Assembly: GCA_963812255.1 (NCBI GenBank)
Contig: CAWEUM010000003.1
Span: forward strand, 124,001 to 188,000
Origin: DATJGR01 sp963812255
GTDB taxonomy: Bacteria; Pseudomonadota; Gammaproteobacteria; Pseudomonadales; Azotimanducaceae
DNA: 64,000 nt
Direction: 5' to 3'
The first letter of the stretch is position 1, and each line of letters begins with the position of its first letter. A model generated the notes under the pieces. That model was not told the origin of the DNA. It was given only the letters and a program-made list of their open reading frames with translations, and did not search any database. Of this stretch, positions 44,251-52,906 are shown in pieces. Made by a program: the position numbers and the translations under genes.

Positions 44251-45042
44251 ATGACAAGCTCCGTCATCGCGAGCGATCAGACGCATTTCGCCTGGGGCGA
44301 TCTGGTCGACGATCTGAATCGGCTGTTACGCCTGCGCACCACGCCGATCGCCATGAAGCTGTTCGAGTCGCGCGCAGAGATGGAAGCGATTCAAAAGATT
44401 CGTCGTCCCAGCGCAATCCACACAACGGATCAGATCGTCGGCCAGGCCGCGCGCAACGGCTGGACCGTCGGCATTACCGTCGAGGATCTGGTTGGCGCAC
44501 AGTGCTCCACCGTGATCGGGTTGAGCGCGCGCAGCGACGAGTGGCTGTCCGGCAAAAACATGGCCGGGGTCTGGTTCGAGAACCGCGAAGAGTCGAGCGC
44601 GCATCAGCACGCAATGGACGTGGTGCCGTTTGGGCGCTACGAAGCGATGGCGGTCAGTCCACTGGCGTCCGGTCGTCTGAATCCGCCGGACATCTGTTTG
44701 ATCTATGCAACACCGGCACAAATGATTCTGTTTATCAATGGGTTACAGTGGACTGGTTACAAGAAGCTCAACTGGGGGTGCGTCGGCGAATCGGCGTGTG
44801 CGGACTCCTGGGGGCGGGCGCTGGCGACGGGTGAGCCGAGCGTATCGATCCCCTGCTTCGCCGAGCGGCGCTACGGCGGCGTGATGGAAGACGAACTGTT
44901 GATCGCGCTGCCGCCGGCATTTCTGCCAAAGGTGATCGCGGGCCTCGAGGCGCTGTCACGCAACGGATTGCGTTATCCGATCGCACCGTACGGCGTGAAC
45001 ACCGACGCCCGAGCCGGCATGGGCGTGAGCTACAAGCGTTAG
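44251..45042 (+). CDS. DUF169-family protein
   Basis: A 263-residue DUF169 (PF02596) protein. Features: LVDDLNRLLRLRTTPIAMKLFES, a Cys-containing central segment (ITVEDLVGAQCSTVIGL), and WGCVGESACADSWGRALATGEPSVSIPCFAERRYGG toward the C-terminus. Several conserved Cys residues are present, and homologues often lie near ferredoxins or methylotrophy genes, but no activity is established. It ends two bases before the convergent unknown gene. Confidence 0.82.
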   Translation: MTSSVIASDQTHFAWGDLVDDLNRLLRLRTTPIAMKLFESRAEMEAIQKIRRPSAIHTTDQIVGQAARNGWTVGITVEDLVGAQCSTVIGLSARSDEWLSGKNMAGVWFENREESSAHQHAMDVVPFGRYEAMAVSPLASGRLNPPDICLIYATPAQMILFINGLQWTGYKKLNWGCVGESACADSWGRALATGEPSVSIPCFAERRYGGVMEDELLIALPPAFLPKVIAGLEALSRNGLRYPIAPYGVNTDARAGMGVSYKR

Positions 45043-45044
45043 GG

Positions 45045-46112
45045 TCAGCCTGCGGCGGCGACCGCCGGATTCAGATCCGAAAGCGCGTCGAAATCACGCA
45101 GGATGCGCTCGCCGTCGCGGTGTTTCAGGATCCGTTGCTTGATCAGTTCGTATTGTTGCAGCGCCGCCAGGCGTGGCTGCTCGACGGTGGCCCAGTTGAT
45201 GAGCCCAGCCCAGAATCGATCGATCAATGACGCGCCCCGCATTTCGCCGCCGTCGACAGTCTTGAACGTCAGTTCACGCAGTTCGCCGAGGTAGAGGCGC
45301 AGCGAGCGCACGTGAATTTCCTCATCGGTGCGGATCCGTTCGATGATCTCCGCCGCTTCTTCGGCATTGGCGCGACGATCGACGAACAGATCTTGGGTTC
45401 GAAAGACCTTCTGCGTGATCGCAAAACCGATCTCAGCGCGAAACTCGATCAACAGCAGATTCATCAGGAACGACAGCATGCCTTCGTATTCGGGCGGCAG
45501 TTCCGGCATCCAGCGTTTGCCTGCCTCGGGCCGGCTGATGCTCTCAGGCGGATCGATGTCGGGGAACGCGCCGGCATCGAACACCAGATCGCGCGCGACG
45601 AACCACATCACGTCGTGCCCGCCTATACCTTTGTCGGGCTCGCCGCCTTCATCGATCCCATGCGCCACCAGCAGGCCGCGCCGCAGATGGCCGATCGCCA
45701 GTTGCGAAATGTCCTCTTTGATGACCTTCTGCAGATCGGGGAACTTCATCTCCGCGAGTACGCGCCCGCGCCCCTCGATCTTGCCGGTGGTTGTGAGCCC
45801 ATTCCAGAACGTCTGGCCCAGGCCGTTACGCAGCAGGATGCGTTGCTGTTCGACGTTCGGCATTCGGGGGCCGGTCAACAGCGATGCATCGGCGCCGAAT
45901 AGATCACCGCCGCGCTGCCGCAGCGCCGTGGTCCACGCGTCGAGCGCTTCGTTGCGCAGCTTCGCGCGCGGCGGAATGTAGGTGCCGTTCGCGTCGAAAC
46001 CGCCGTGCATACGGCGCCCGCCGATGACGTGCGGTTTCGCGTACTCATGATTGCTCAGGAGTTCGGCTTCGCTGTAGTTGAGTTTGGTCACGCCGGTCAC
46101 CTCGATGAACAT
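45045..46112 (-). CDS. Hypothetical protein, possible ferritin-like di-iron fold
   Basis: A 355-residue protein that I do not recognise as a known family. The C-terminal half is rich in predicted helices and has an E-x-x-E/E-x-x-H style arrangement: NLLLIEFRAEIGF and later RTDEEIHVRSLRLYLGELRELTF. That resembles the helix-borne ligands of ferritin-like di-iron carboxylate proteins. The N-terminal half contains YIPPRAKLRNEALDAW and GHDVMWFVARDLVFD. No signal peptide. It is preceded 42 bases upstream by a PPOX-type gene on the same strand. Confidence 0.6.
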   Translation of the reverse strand: MFIEVTGVTKLNYSEAELLSNHEYAKPHVIGGRRMHGGFDANGTYIPPRAKLRNEALDAWTTALRQRGGDLFGADASLLTGPRMPNVEQQRILLRNGLGQTFWNGLTTTGKIEGRGRVLAEMKFPDLQKVIKEDISQLAIGHLRRGLLVAHGIDEGGEPDKGIGGHDVMWFVARDLVFDAGAFPDIDPPESISRPEAGKRWMPELPPEYEGMLSFLMNLLLIEFRAEIGFAITQKVFRTQDLFVDRRANAEEAAEIIERIRTDEEIHVRSLRLYLGELRELTFKTVDGGEMRGASLIDRFWAGLINWATVEQPRLAALQQYELIKQRILKHRDGERILRDFDALSDLNPAVAAAG

Positions 46113-46154
46113 CCGATGGACACCCTGTTGATTCTGAAGCAGCGTCGGGGCAAG

Positions 46155-46703
46155 TCAAAGCCAATCGACGCCCGACAGGCCATCGAGACTCTCTGCATTG
46201 CGCGTGCGCTGGTAGTCGACGATGCCGTCGGCGCCGCGTTTGTCGGCCCATTTCGTCAGCGCCTGCCGATCGCCGACGAAGTCCATCAACGGTACCGCGT
46301 AACCGCACGAATCGCTGATTCGCGTCACGTCGATGCGGACCACGCAGCGGACGCCCTGTTGCGGCGGAAACCGCGCAGCCAACGCCGTAAACGCTGCGTC
46401 ACCCGGATGCACGACGAGGCCGTGCCCATGCAACCGGACGATCCGCGGCGGACCATCGAATGCGCACAGCATGACGAGGATGCGACCATTCTCTTTTAGA
46501 TGAGCAATCGTCTCGACGCCGCTGCCGGTCAGATCGAGATACGCAACGGTCGATTCGTCCAGTACACGCAACGAATCGAGGCCCTTCGGGGAACAGTTGA
46601 CGAAGCCGTCGTCGTCACGCGGCGCGGTAGCAACGAAGAATATGTGCTGCCGTTCGATCCATGCGCGCAGCGTTGCATCGATCCGTTCGAATACGTCAGA
46701 CAT
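46155..46703 (-). CDS. Pyridoxamine 5'-phosphate oxidase-family protein
   Basis: A 182-residue split-barrel protein of the PNPOx/PPOX type: WIERQHIFFVATAPRDDDGFVNCSPKG at the start, VAYLDLTGSGVETIAHLKENGRILVMLCAFDGPPRIVRLHGHG in the core. Related proteins bind FMN, heme or F420. Close homologues of this layout lack the residues that define vitamin B6 oxidases, so general-purpose flavin/F420 oxidoreductase is safer. An AGGAG lies 11-12 bases before the start at 46703. Likely co-transcribed with the unknown gene downstream. Confidence 0.8.
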   Translation of the reverse strand: MSDVFERIDATLRAWIERQHIFFVATAPRDDDGFVNCSPKGLDSLRVLDESTVAYLDLTGSGVETIAHLKENGRILVMLCAFDGPPRIVRLHGHGLVVHPGDAAFTALAARFPPQQGVRCVVRIDVTRISDSCGYAVPLMDFVGDRQALTKWADKRGADGIVDYQRTRNAESLDGLSGVDWL

Positions 46704-47064
46704 CCAGCCACGCACTCCTGTGTTGCGCACCATGCGACAGCGCCAGCGCATTTGCCGGACCCGGTTGCGGTCCGCATGAACATTGCGGATACCATATCGC
46801 ATCCTCGGGAGGCAAACGCGGTTTACGCGGTTCGGCATCCTGGCCGCCGCGGGCATGAAGATCGGCGTGCCGTGCGTTGGCCGAGGTTCGGAGCGCTCCG
46901 GCGGATACCCCATGCGCATCCAGATCATGGGGCCTCGCAACCTGCAGCGCCTGCTGGAAACCCGCCAGAATCGCCTGAAGCGCGCGGCGCCACTGTCGGT
47001 ATAATCGCCGGCTTTCTGCACTGCAGCAACGCAAATGCGCCGCACGGAGTCGGCTGATATCCCT
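46704..47064. other. Divergent region upstream of glycerol-3-phosphate dehydrogenase
   Basis: About 360 bases separate the PPOX-type gene and the glycerol-3-phosphate dehydrogenase. Short frames occur on both strands but no family is recognised. One consensus-like -10 element (TATAAT) is at 47000-47005. Confidence 0.4.
47000..47005 (+). promoter_or_regulatory. Possible -10 element for glycerol-3-phosphate dehydrogenase
   Basis: An exact TATAAT, rare in this GC-rich window, sits 60 bases upstream of the dehydrogenase start. No convincing -35 element is found at 16-19 bases, so promoter activity is only a suggestion. Confidence 0.3.
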
Positions 47065-48660
47065 ATGAATACATCTGATCTGGATCTGCGCGACCGTACG
47101 AAACTGTTCGGTACGCTCGCTGGCGACGTATTCGACGTCGCGGTCATCGGCGGCGGCATCACCGGCGCCGGCATCGCGCGCGACGCCGCGATGCGCGGGC
47201 TCTCTGTTGCCCTGCTCGAAGCAGGCGACTTCGCCGCGGGCACATCGAGCCGTTCATCGAAACTGGTACACGGCGGCATCCGTTATCTGGCGCAGGGCGA
47301 CATGGCACTGGTGCGCGAGGCAGCGCTCGAACGCAAGACGGTACGTAACATCGCCCCGCACCTGGCGCGGCGGACGTTGTTCATTGTGCCCGCCCGCAAC
47401 CGCGCCGCTATCGCGAAATTCCGAGCGGGACTGTGGACCTACGAGAAACTCGGCAGCGTCGAAGCCGACGACCGCCACCAGTCATGGAGTGTCGCGCAGT
47501 TGGCGCGCGAAGAACCTGCGCTGGCAACCGAAGGACTCAGCGGTGCGATCGTCTACCCCGAGTACGTCACAGACGACGCGCGGCTGACACTTGCGAACAT
47601 TCGCAGCGCGTCGCAGCACGGCGCGATCGTCGCGAACTATGCGCGTGTCACGGCAATCGAATGCGCCAACGGTATTGCGCAAGCGCTGACGGTGGCCGAT
47701 CAGATACAGGCGGATCTCACGACGCGGGTGCGTGCACGCGTCATCGTCAATGCGACCGGACCGTGGGCCGATCACATCCGCAAACTCGAGCGCGCAGACG
47801 CAGTGGACCGTCTCGCCCTCACCAAAGGCGTGCACCTCGTCGTCTCACGTCAACGCTTGCCGATCAATCACACCGTGACGATGACAGCCGCCGATGATCG
47901 CGGTGTGTTCGTCGTACCGCGCGGCGCGGTCGCCTATCTCGGCACAACCGATACGTTCTATCCGGACAGCGCCTACTGGCCGACAATCACACCCGACGAT
48001 GTCGACTACCTGCTCGACACGGCCAATCGCGTGTTCACGTCAGCCCCACTCGGACGCCGCGACGTGATCGCGTTGTGGTCCGGCATCCGGCCGTTGATCG
48101 CGCAGCCCGGCAACAAATCGCCGTCGGAAATCTCGCGGCGCGATGAAGTCATGGAAGGACCGGCGGGGGTCATCACGATCGCAGGCGGCAAGTTGACCGC
48201 CTATCGGCGCATGGCCGAGCGCATCGTCGATCTGTGCGCGAAACGGCTCGGACACAGCGGCGCCGTCAGCACCACCGCGGAGGAAATGCTCCCTGGCGGC
48301 GCAGTGACCCCGTCACCCGCGCTGCTCACGCAGCGACTGATCAAAGACGGCCTCACAGCCCCGGAAGCCGAACGCCTGACGATGTTGTATGGCGACGAAG
48401 CCCTCGGCCTGACCGGCGGTGTCGAAGCGGAGGCGCGTCACGCGGTGTTACGTGAAGGCGCGCTGACGCTCGAGGATTACTGGCTGCGCCGCAGCGCCCG
48501 CGCGCACTTCGATCTCGACAGCGGAATCGATGCGTTGCAGCCGGCCGCAGACGCGATGGCGCCTTTGTTGAGTTGGTCGAAGGCCGAAACCGTTCGTCAG
48601 ATCGAGAGCTGTCACGCGGTGCGCCGGACCGAGCGCGCGGCGCTCGAAAACCCCGCATAG
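47065..48660 (+). CDS. glpD: Aerobic glycerol-3-phosphate dehydrogenase
   Basis: A 531-residue FAD-dependent membrane-associated enzyme oxidising glycerol-3-P to dihydroxyacetone-P and passing electrons to quinone. FAD-binding motif VIGGGITGAGIARDAAMRGL is followed by SRSSKLVHGGIRYL, and PRGAVAYLGTTDTFY plus GGKLTAYRRMAERIVD mark the later FAD domain. The C-terminal helical domain is present. ATG 47065 gives the standard N-terminus. No glycerol kinase or facilitator adjoins it (the aquaporin is 36 kb away), so it may recycle glycerol-3-P from lipids. Confidence 0.92.
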   Translation: MNTSDLDLRDRTKLFGTLAGDVFDVAVIGGGITGAGIARDAAMRGLSVALLEAGDFAAGTSSRSSKLVHGGIRYLAQGDMALVREAALERKTVRNIAPHLARRTLFIVPARNRAAIAKFRAGLWTYEKLGSVEADDRHQSWSVAQLAREEPALATEGLSGAIVYPEYVTDDARLTLANIRSASQHGAIVANYARVTAIECANGIAQALTVADQIQADLTTRVRARVIVNATGPWADHIRKLERADAVDRLALTKGVHLVVSRQRLPINHTVTMTAADDRGVFVVPRGAVAYLGTTDTFYPDSAYWPTITPDDVDYLLDTANRVFTSAPLGRRDVIALWSGIRPLIAQPGNKSPSEISRRDEVMEGPAGVITIAGGKLTAYRRMAERIVDLCAKRLGHSGAVSTTAEEMLPGGAVTPSPALLTQRLIKDGLTAPEAERLTMLYGDEALGLTGGVEAEARHAVLREGALTLEDYWLRRSARAHFDLDSGIDALQPAADAMAPLLSWSKAETVRQIESCHAVRRTERAALENPA

Positions 48661-48670
48661 CGAGCGAATC

Positions 48671-48680
48671 GGGGTCAGAG
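48671..48680 (+). repeat. GGGGTCAGAG half-site
   Basis: Ten bases identical in pattern to the left arm of the hairpins at 39383 and 55293 (GGGGYCAGAG). No complementary arm follows. It lies between the glycerol-3-phosphate dehydrogenase stop and the MDR relic. Confidence 0.4.
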
Positions 48681-48708
48681 TTCTGCGCCGCGAAAAGCCG
48701 TCGCGGCC

Positions 48709-48810
48709 TCGGGTTCCTACTTCTCCGGAGAAATCGAGTGGCGCGGTAAGAACGCGACCCGCCTTGCTGTGGGTGATCAGGTGTTCGGGTCCGCCAATCT
48801 CCGCCTGGGC
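48709..48810 (+). pseudogene. MDR (zinc-type alcohol dehydrogenase/quinone reductase-like) relic
   Basis: One plus-strand frame reads SGSYFSGEIEWRGKNATRLAVGDQVFGSANLRLG, about 34 codons. This matches the MDR segment GxDFSGxIExVGxxVTxFxVGDxVFG of zinc-type alcohol dehydrogenase and quinone reductase family members (normally residues ~60-100 of ~330). No start codon, N-terminus or catalytic region is present, so it is a fragment of a lost gene. It abuts the CmcJ-type gene stop. Confidence 0.6.
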
Positions 48811-48811
48811 T

Positions 48812-50089
48812 TCAAAAGAAGACGTAGGATCGCACCACGACGTTCTTGCGGCATGGCGCATTCTTCGGCGCAGTTGGATCGATGCACGCAGTGTGAAACG
48901 ACCAGCGCGAGACGGAACCGTCGGTGACAGAGTCGTAGCACTTGAGCATCGAGACCTCGGTCGGATTCTGTGCAGGCAGCCAGTACCATTCGTGGTCGGG
49001 GCGATACGTGAAGCGCGTGGTCTCACCGACACGGTCGTCATAAACGCGGTAGTTGGTGATGTACGGCTGGTCGGCGAATGAAGGCCAGGCGCAGAGCACG
49101 AAGGGATTCTGCCGCACGGTTTCCATCGGCTTGGCCAGATTGATCGACACGAACCGACGCGCCATCTTTGCCTCGACCTGCGCCACTGTGTAGCGCTGCT
49201 CGCGCCCGAAGTTGCGCAGGTTTTTCGTCAATAGCTCGCGACAACGCACCCGGCCGCTGTTGTCGTTCAGGTCGTTGTGGACGAGATTGGCGTACTGGGC
49301 ATTGACGCCGGGGTTCTTGTTAGCCTGGTCCTCAGTACGATCGCCCGAATAATCTTTATCAAACACATCGTGGTTGTATACCAGCGCATCGGTCGCGTCA
49401 GGGAAAAAATCGAGCAGCGCCCGCTCCATCTCCGGGTAGAACACGCGCTCCACCTCCGCCGCGTCGTAGAAGTTCTGGCACTTGGATTCGCAGTGTGTCA
49501 ACGCGATGCCAAGCTTATCCATGCACTCGGGGCTGTTCGGCGATAGACCCGGGTAATACGCCTCGATTCGCCGCGCATCGCGCATCACCTGCGGAAAATA
49601 GAGGGCTCGCCGTGCGTTGTCCCGTTCGTCCTGGCGCAACGCATTCGCCTCTGCTTCACGCGCTGGATCCTGCCAGAGTGCATTGCTCGACACGATCGAG
49701 TAGGACGGCTGCTCGAAAATGGTGTAGCGCAGCGGCAGCGCCAGGCCGCCATCGGGCGCTTCGATACTGTTCGCCCGAATATGTTCCAGACACTCTGAGT
49801 AGCGACGAAATCCGATGCCCCACTTGGTCTGGATGGGCCCGGGGGCAGCGTTGTCGAGCATCTCCGTGACTGCCCGCCCCTGACCCCCCGCAATCTGGAT
49901 GAGCGCTGCCTGCGTTGCCGCGGCGGTGCCGGCATCGCCGTCCTTGACGAACGACATGTAAGACAAGCCCCCATTGGCGGCAATGGGCGGGGACTGCCCT
50001 TTCGTGAGCTCGAGGGAAGGCGCATACGCAGAAGAAACAGACGCGATTTCCGCCTCTGCATGGTTTGCACTCGCTTCGAACTGGCCCAT
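48812..50089 (-). CDS. CmcJ/NvfI-family Fe(II)/2-oxoglutarate-type oxygenase
   Basis: A 425-residue protein of the CmcJ/NvfI/asaB family (7-alpha-cephem-methoxylase P8, fungal hydroxylase/desaturase relatives). Key segments: ALVYNHDVFD, then H271-N-D273 (LVHNDLNDNSGRVR), RRFVSINLAKPMETVRQNPFVLC, CYDSVTDGSVSRWSFH399TACID and PCRKNVVVRSYVFF. The H-x-D...H triad fits an iron site. The family is mostly fungal, making natural-product hydroxylations or desaturations. A GGAGG lies 8 bases before ATG 50089. It is one long N-terminally extended copy (~110 residues before the core). Confidence 0.78.
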   Translation of the reverse strand: MGQFEASANHAEAEIASVSSAYAPSLELTKGQSPPIAANGGLSYMSFVKDGDAGTAAATQAALIQIAGGQGRAVTEMLDNAAPGPIQTKWGIGFRRYSECLEHIRANSIEAPDGGLALPLRYTIFEQPSYSIVSSNALWQDPAREAEANALRQDERDNARRALYFPQVMRDARRIEAYYPGLSPNSPECMDKLGIALTHCESKCQNFYDAAEVERVFYPEMERALLDFFPDATDALVYNHDVFDKDYSGDRTEDQANKNPGVNAQYANLVHNDLNDNSGRVRCRELLTKNLRNFGREQRYTVAQVEAKMARRFVSINLAKPMETVRQNPFVLCAWPSFADQPYITNYRVYDDRVGETTRFTYRPDHEWYWLPAQNPTEVSMLKCYDSVTDGSVSRWSFHTACIDPTAPKNAPCRKNVVVRSYVFF

Positions 50090-50201
50090 AGCGTGCCTCC
50101 GATCCACCACATTCGATATTGGCACACAGGACATATACTTCCCAGCAGACGCCAGGGGTGATGACGCTGCTGAACAGGCATCGGTCCGCGACGCGGTACG
50201 C

Positions 50202-51368
50202 TTATCGCAGCGATGCGCCGAGTATGTCCCTTGCAATGATGTGCCGCTGCACTTCGCTCGGCCCCTCGCCGATACGGCGGATGCGCATCTCCCGATACCA
50301 GCGTTCGAACGGAAAATCCTTCGTCACGCCGTAGCCACCAAAGATCTGCATGCAGCGGTCGACGACCCGGCTGGCGCCTTCGGTGGCAACCAGCTTCGCC
50401 ATCGCCGCCTGTTTGCGGAACGCTTCGCCCCGCTCGGCGCGGTCCGCCGCAGCCAACGTCAGCCAGCGCGCGTTTTCTATGTCGATTTCGTTGTCGACGA
50501 GCATCCATTGAATCGCCTGACGGCTCGATAACGGCGCGCCAAACGTCTCGCGCTGTCCCGCATACTCCACCGCCATCTCATGCGCGAGGATCGCCACACC
50601 GATGCAGCCCGCTGCGTATGGAATACGCTGCCGCGACAACCGGTCGTTGGCGATCGCGAAGCCGCCGTTCACTTTGCCCAGCACGTTTGCGTTCGGCACG
50701 CGCATGTCTTCGAATGACAACTCGGTCGCATAGCGTGCCGCGCGCAGCGTGTGGACGATCCGCCGCACATGGAATCCCGGTGTGTCGGTGTCGACGATGA
50801 AGCAGGTCACGCCGCCGCGTCCTTTGTCTGGATCGGTTCGCGCGAATACCAACCCGAAGTGCGCGCGGTCCGCACCGGAAATGAACATCTTGGATCCGTT
50901 GATGATCCAATCGTCACCATCGCGCACCGCGCGGGTGCGAATCGCGCGCGCCGGATCGCTGCCCCCCGACGGCTCCGTCAGACCAAAGAATCCGCGCTTC
51001 TCGCCGCGCAGCATCGGTTCCAGATAGCGTACCTTCTGGTCGTCGCTCGCCTCGAAAAGCTGCGCCAGGCCGGCACCGCCGAATACGCCGTAACACGGCG
51101 CGTACAGACCCGCCCGGTGTTGTGACGTTTCAAACGCAATCAACGTGCGCGTCGTCAAATCGATGTCGGGCCCACCGTATTCGGGTGGAATGTCGAGCCC
51201 GTACAAGCCCATCTCCTTGACCATCGCAACCAGCCGCGCGGCGTCCGCCTGTGGTAGTTCGTCGGCATCCGGATCCAGACCGAGTTCGAGGGGTACGATC
51301 TGCTCGCGGACGAAACGCCGCACCATCGATACGATCAGTTCCTGCTCGGGTGTCGGATTCAGATTCAT
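50202..51368 (-). CDS. Acyl-CoA dehydrogenase
   Basis: A 388-residue acyl-CoA dehydrogenase, soluble, FAD-dependent. Landmarks: LRGEKRGFFGLTEPSGGSDPARAI (FAD/substrate loop), WIINGSKMFISGADRA, and CMQIFGGYGVTKDFPFERWYREMRIRRIGEGPSEVQR with the conserved C-terminal IGEGPSE. It would form an enoyl-CoA for hydration by a crotonase. A small unknown gene stops 21 bases upstream. It is not closely similar to the acyl-CoA dehydrogenase at 39-40 kb. Confidence 0.92.
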   Translation of the reverse strand: MNLNPTPEQELIVSMVRRFVREQIVPLELGLDPDADELPQADAARLVAMVKEMGLYGLDIPPEYGGPDIDLTTRTLIAFETSQHRAGLYAPCYGVFGGAGLAQLFEASDDQKVRYLEPMLRGEKRGFFGLTEPSGGSDPARAIRTRAVRDGDDWIINGSKMFISGADRAHFGLVFARTDPDKGRGGVTCFIVDTDTPGFHVRRIVHTLRAARYATELSFEDMRVPNANVLGKVNGGFAIANDRLSRQRIPYAAGCIGVAILAHEMAVEYAGQRETFGAPLSSRQAIQWMLVDNEIDIENARWLTLAAADRAERGEAFRKQAAMAKLVATEGASRVVDRCMQIFGGYGVTKDFPFERWYREMRIRRIGEGPSEVQRHIIARDILGASLR

Positions 51369-51389
51369 GGGTTCACCTCGCTCATGCCA

Positions 51390-51722
51390 CTACTGAAGCG
51401 GCGATAGCCTGCCAAGACTCGGCATCGGCTCGTTGAACTGCGGCAGCGTGCCATGGTCGGCGCGATGCAGCATCAGAAGTTCCAGATGGCGTGTGTGATA
51501 GGCGGTGGTGATTTCCAGTCGATACGCGCGCGCGGCAGCGATCGACGCAACGCGCTGCGTGATTTCGCTGCGTAAACCGAACAAGCTCCGCGCGTCGGCG
51601 CGGCCGATGTAGATCACCTTGTTTGCTGCGTCAGCGAGTTCGAATACGCCGAGTTGCCCGGGTAGCGTCGCCAGTGCCGAATCATCGATCGCACGCCATG
51701 GTTTGGTCATTCGAATCGCCAT
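51390..51722 (-). CDS. Small conserved hypothetical protein, GIY-YIG-like fold candidate
   Basis: A 110-residue protein. The central segment LPGQLGVFELADAANKVIYIGRADARSLFGLRSEI resembles the compact GIY-YIG-type domain (G-V-F-E-L...V-I-Y-I-G) found in unclassified archaeal and bacterial proteins, followed by an Arg/His-rich helix (YHTRHLELLMLHR). The second motif tyrosine is replaced. ATG 51722 and ATG 51710 are both possible. It is upstream of acyl-CoA dehydrogenase and divergent from the Gly-rich protein. Confidence 0.6.
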   Translation of the reverse strand: MAIRMTKPWRAIDDSALATLPGQLGVFELADAANKVIYIGRADARSLFGLRSEITQRVASIAAARAYRLEITTAYHTRHLELLMLHRADHGTLPQFNEPMPSLGRLSPLQ

Positions 51723-51801
51723 TCGGTGCCAGATCCTGAAGGACTATGAGCAGACGGACTATAAGACAGCCATCGCACCGGCGATACGCACCCACGCGTG
51801 C

Positions 51802-52860
51802 ATGATACAAGGTGCGGGTGTGCGTTCAATCGCGGACGCGGCCGGCGCGAACGGGCTCAATAACGCGATCGGAAGGTGCTTCGACACGACATTGGAACGG
51901 CAGGGCCACCTCACAAATCTAGAACACTGGCGTGACCTCGCTGTGGCACACCCGTGGCCGCTCGGCATCGCGCTGTTGAGTATCGTGTGGCTGATCATCC
52001 TGATTCCGTGGCCACATACACCCGATGCGCAACGCGACATGGTCGGTGACGATGACGGCGTCGTTGCCGCACGCACACTGGATGCGAGCCAGCACGTCGA
52101 ACTCCCGGCCGACGGTGTCATCCTCGCGGAAAGCATTCATGTCGTTGGCCAGGTGCTGCTCACCGGACCGGCATTCCTGATCGCCAACGAGATCGTGTTC
52201 GCGCCCAACAGCCGCATCTGGTTGCCGTCCGGCGAACTCACGGTGATCGCACCGCATATCGTCGATGGCTCATTCGACGTCTCCGGCGCGGATGGCCGTA
52301 ACGGGCACCGGCCGGGGGACGCAGGAAGCGACGGTGGTTCGGGCGGCACAGCGTATGTTGCCGCTGCCGAATTCACTCGGAGCACGGTAACCGCAAACGG
52401 CGGCGGCGGCGGCAACGGCCAACGAGGTTATGCGGGCGCAGCTGGACGCAATGGTTATTGCGGGCCACGCGGATATGGACTGGCCGCGCGCGGCAAGACC
52501 GGCGGCAATGGTGGCGCCGCAGGCAATGGCGGCTCCGCGGGACTGATTACCGTATGGTACGGCGACGCGGCGCCACGCGTCAGCGCCAACGAAGGCAAGC
52601 CCGGCAATGCAGGTCGTGGTGGCCCGGGTGGACGCGGCGGCGCCGGCTGCAAAGGCGTGCGTGGCTCGCAACCCGCGCAGCCCGCCGGCAACGAAGGCGC
52701 CACGGGACACGACGGCTCACGCGGTCAACCCGGTACGCTGAGCAAACGCCACGTCGAATTCTCAGCGGTCATCGATGCTTACGAGCGCTGGCACGACGAG
52801 AAGTCGCCACCACAATCGCTGCTGGAATACCTCCGCGCACTGCCAGTCATCTCGGACTGA
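51802..52860 (+). CDS. Membrane-anchored glycine-rich (collagen-like) protein
   Basis: A ~352-residue protein of unknown function. One hydrophobic segment (LGIALLSIVWLIILIPW, ~residue 53-70) is followed by a folded region (VELPADGVILAESIHVVGQVLLTGP...ELTVIAPHIVDGS) resembling a polymer-forming (bactofilin-like) strand pattern, then about 140 residues rich in Gly, Asn and Ala: GNGQRGYAGAAGRNGYCGPRG, GGNGGAAGNGGSAG, GRGGPGGRGGAG. The Gly-X-Y spacing is irregular, so a true collagen triple helix is uncertain. The start is uncertain; the frame is open to 51619. Confidence 0.6.
   Translation: MIQGAGVRSIADAAGANGLNNAIGRCFDTTLERQGHLTNLEHWRDLAVAHPWPLGIALLSIVWLIILIPWPHTPDAQRDMVGDDDGVVAARTLDASQHVELPADGVILAESIHVVGQVLLTGPAFLIANEIVFAPNSRIWLPSGELTVIAPHIVDGSFDVSGADGRNGHRPGDAGSDGGSGGTAYVAAAEFTRSTVTANGGGGGNGQRGYAGAAGRNGYCGPRGYGLAARGKTGGNGGAAGNGGSAGLITVWYGDAAPRVSANEGKPGNAGRGGPGGRGGAGCKGVRGSQPAQPAGNEGATGHDGSRGQPGTLSKRHVEFSAVIDAYERWHDEKSPPQSLLEYLRALPVISD
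52390..52745 (+). repeat. Glycine-rich degenerate repeat region
   Basis: Within the preceding gene, codons in this interval encode repeated Gly-Asn-Gly, Gly-Gly and Gly-X-Y triplets (GNGGAAGNGG, GRGGPGGRGG, GATGHDGSRG). The DNA is built of GGC/GGT-rich units without exact tandem copies, suggesting old repeat expansion. Confidence 0.65.
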
Positions 52861-52906
52861 TTTTGGTTTAAGCTTTGCCGCCCGTCACGATTGGAAATGG
52901 CGCCGT

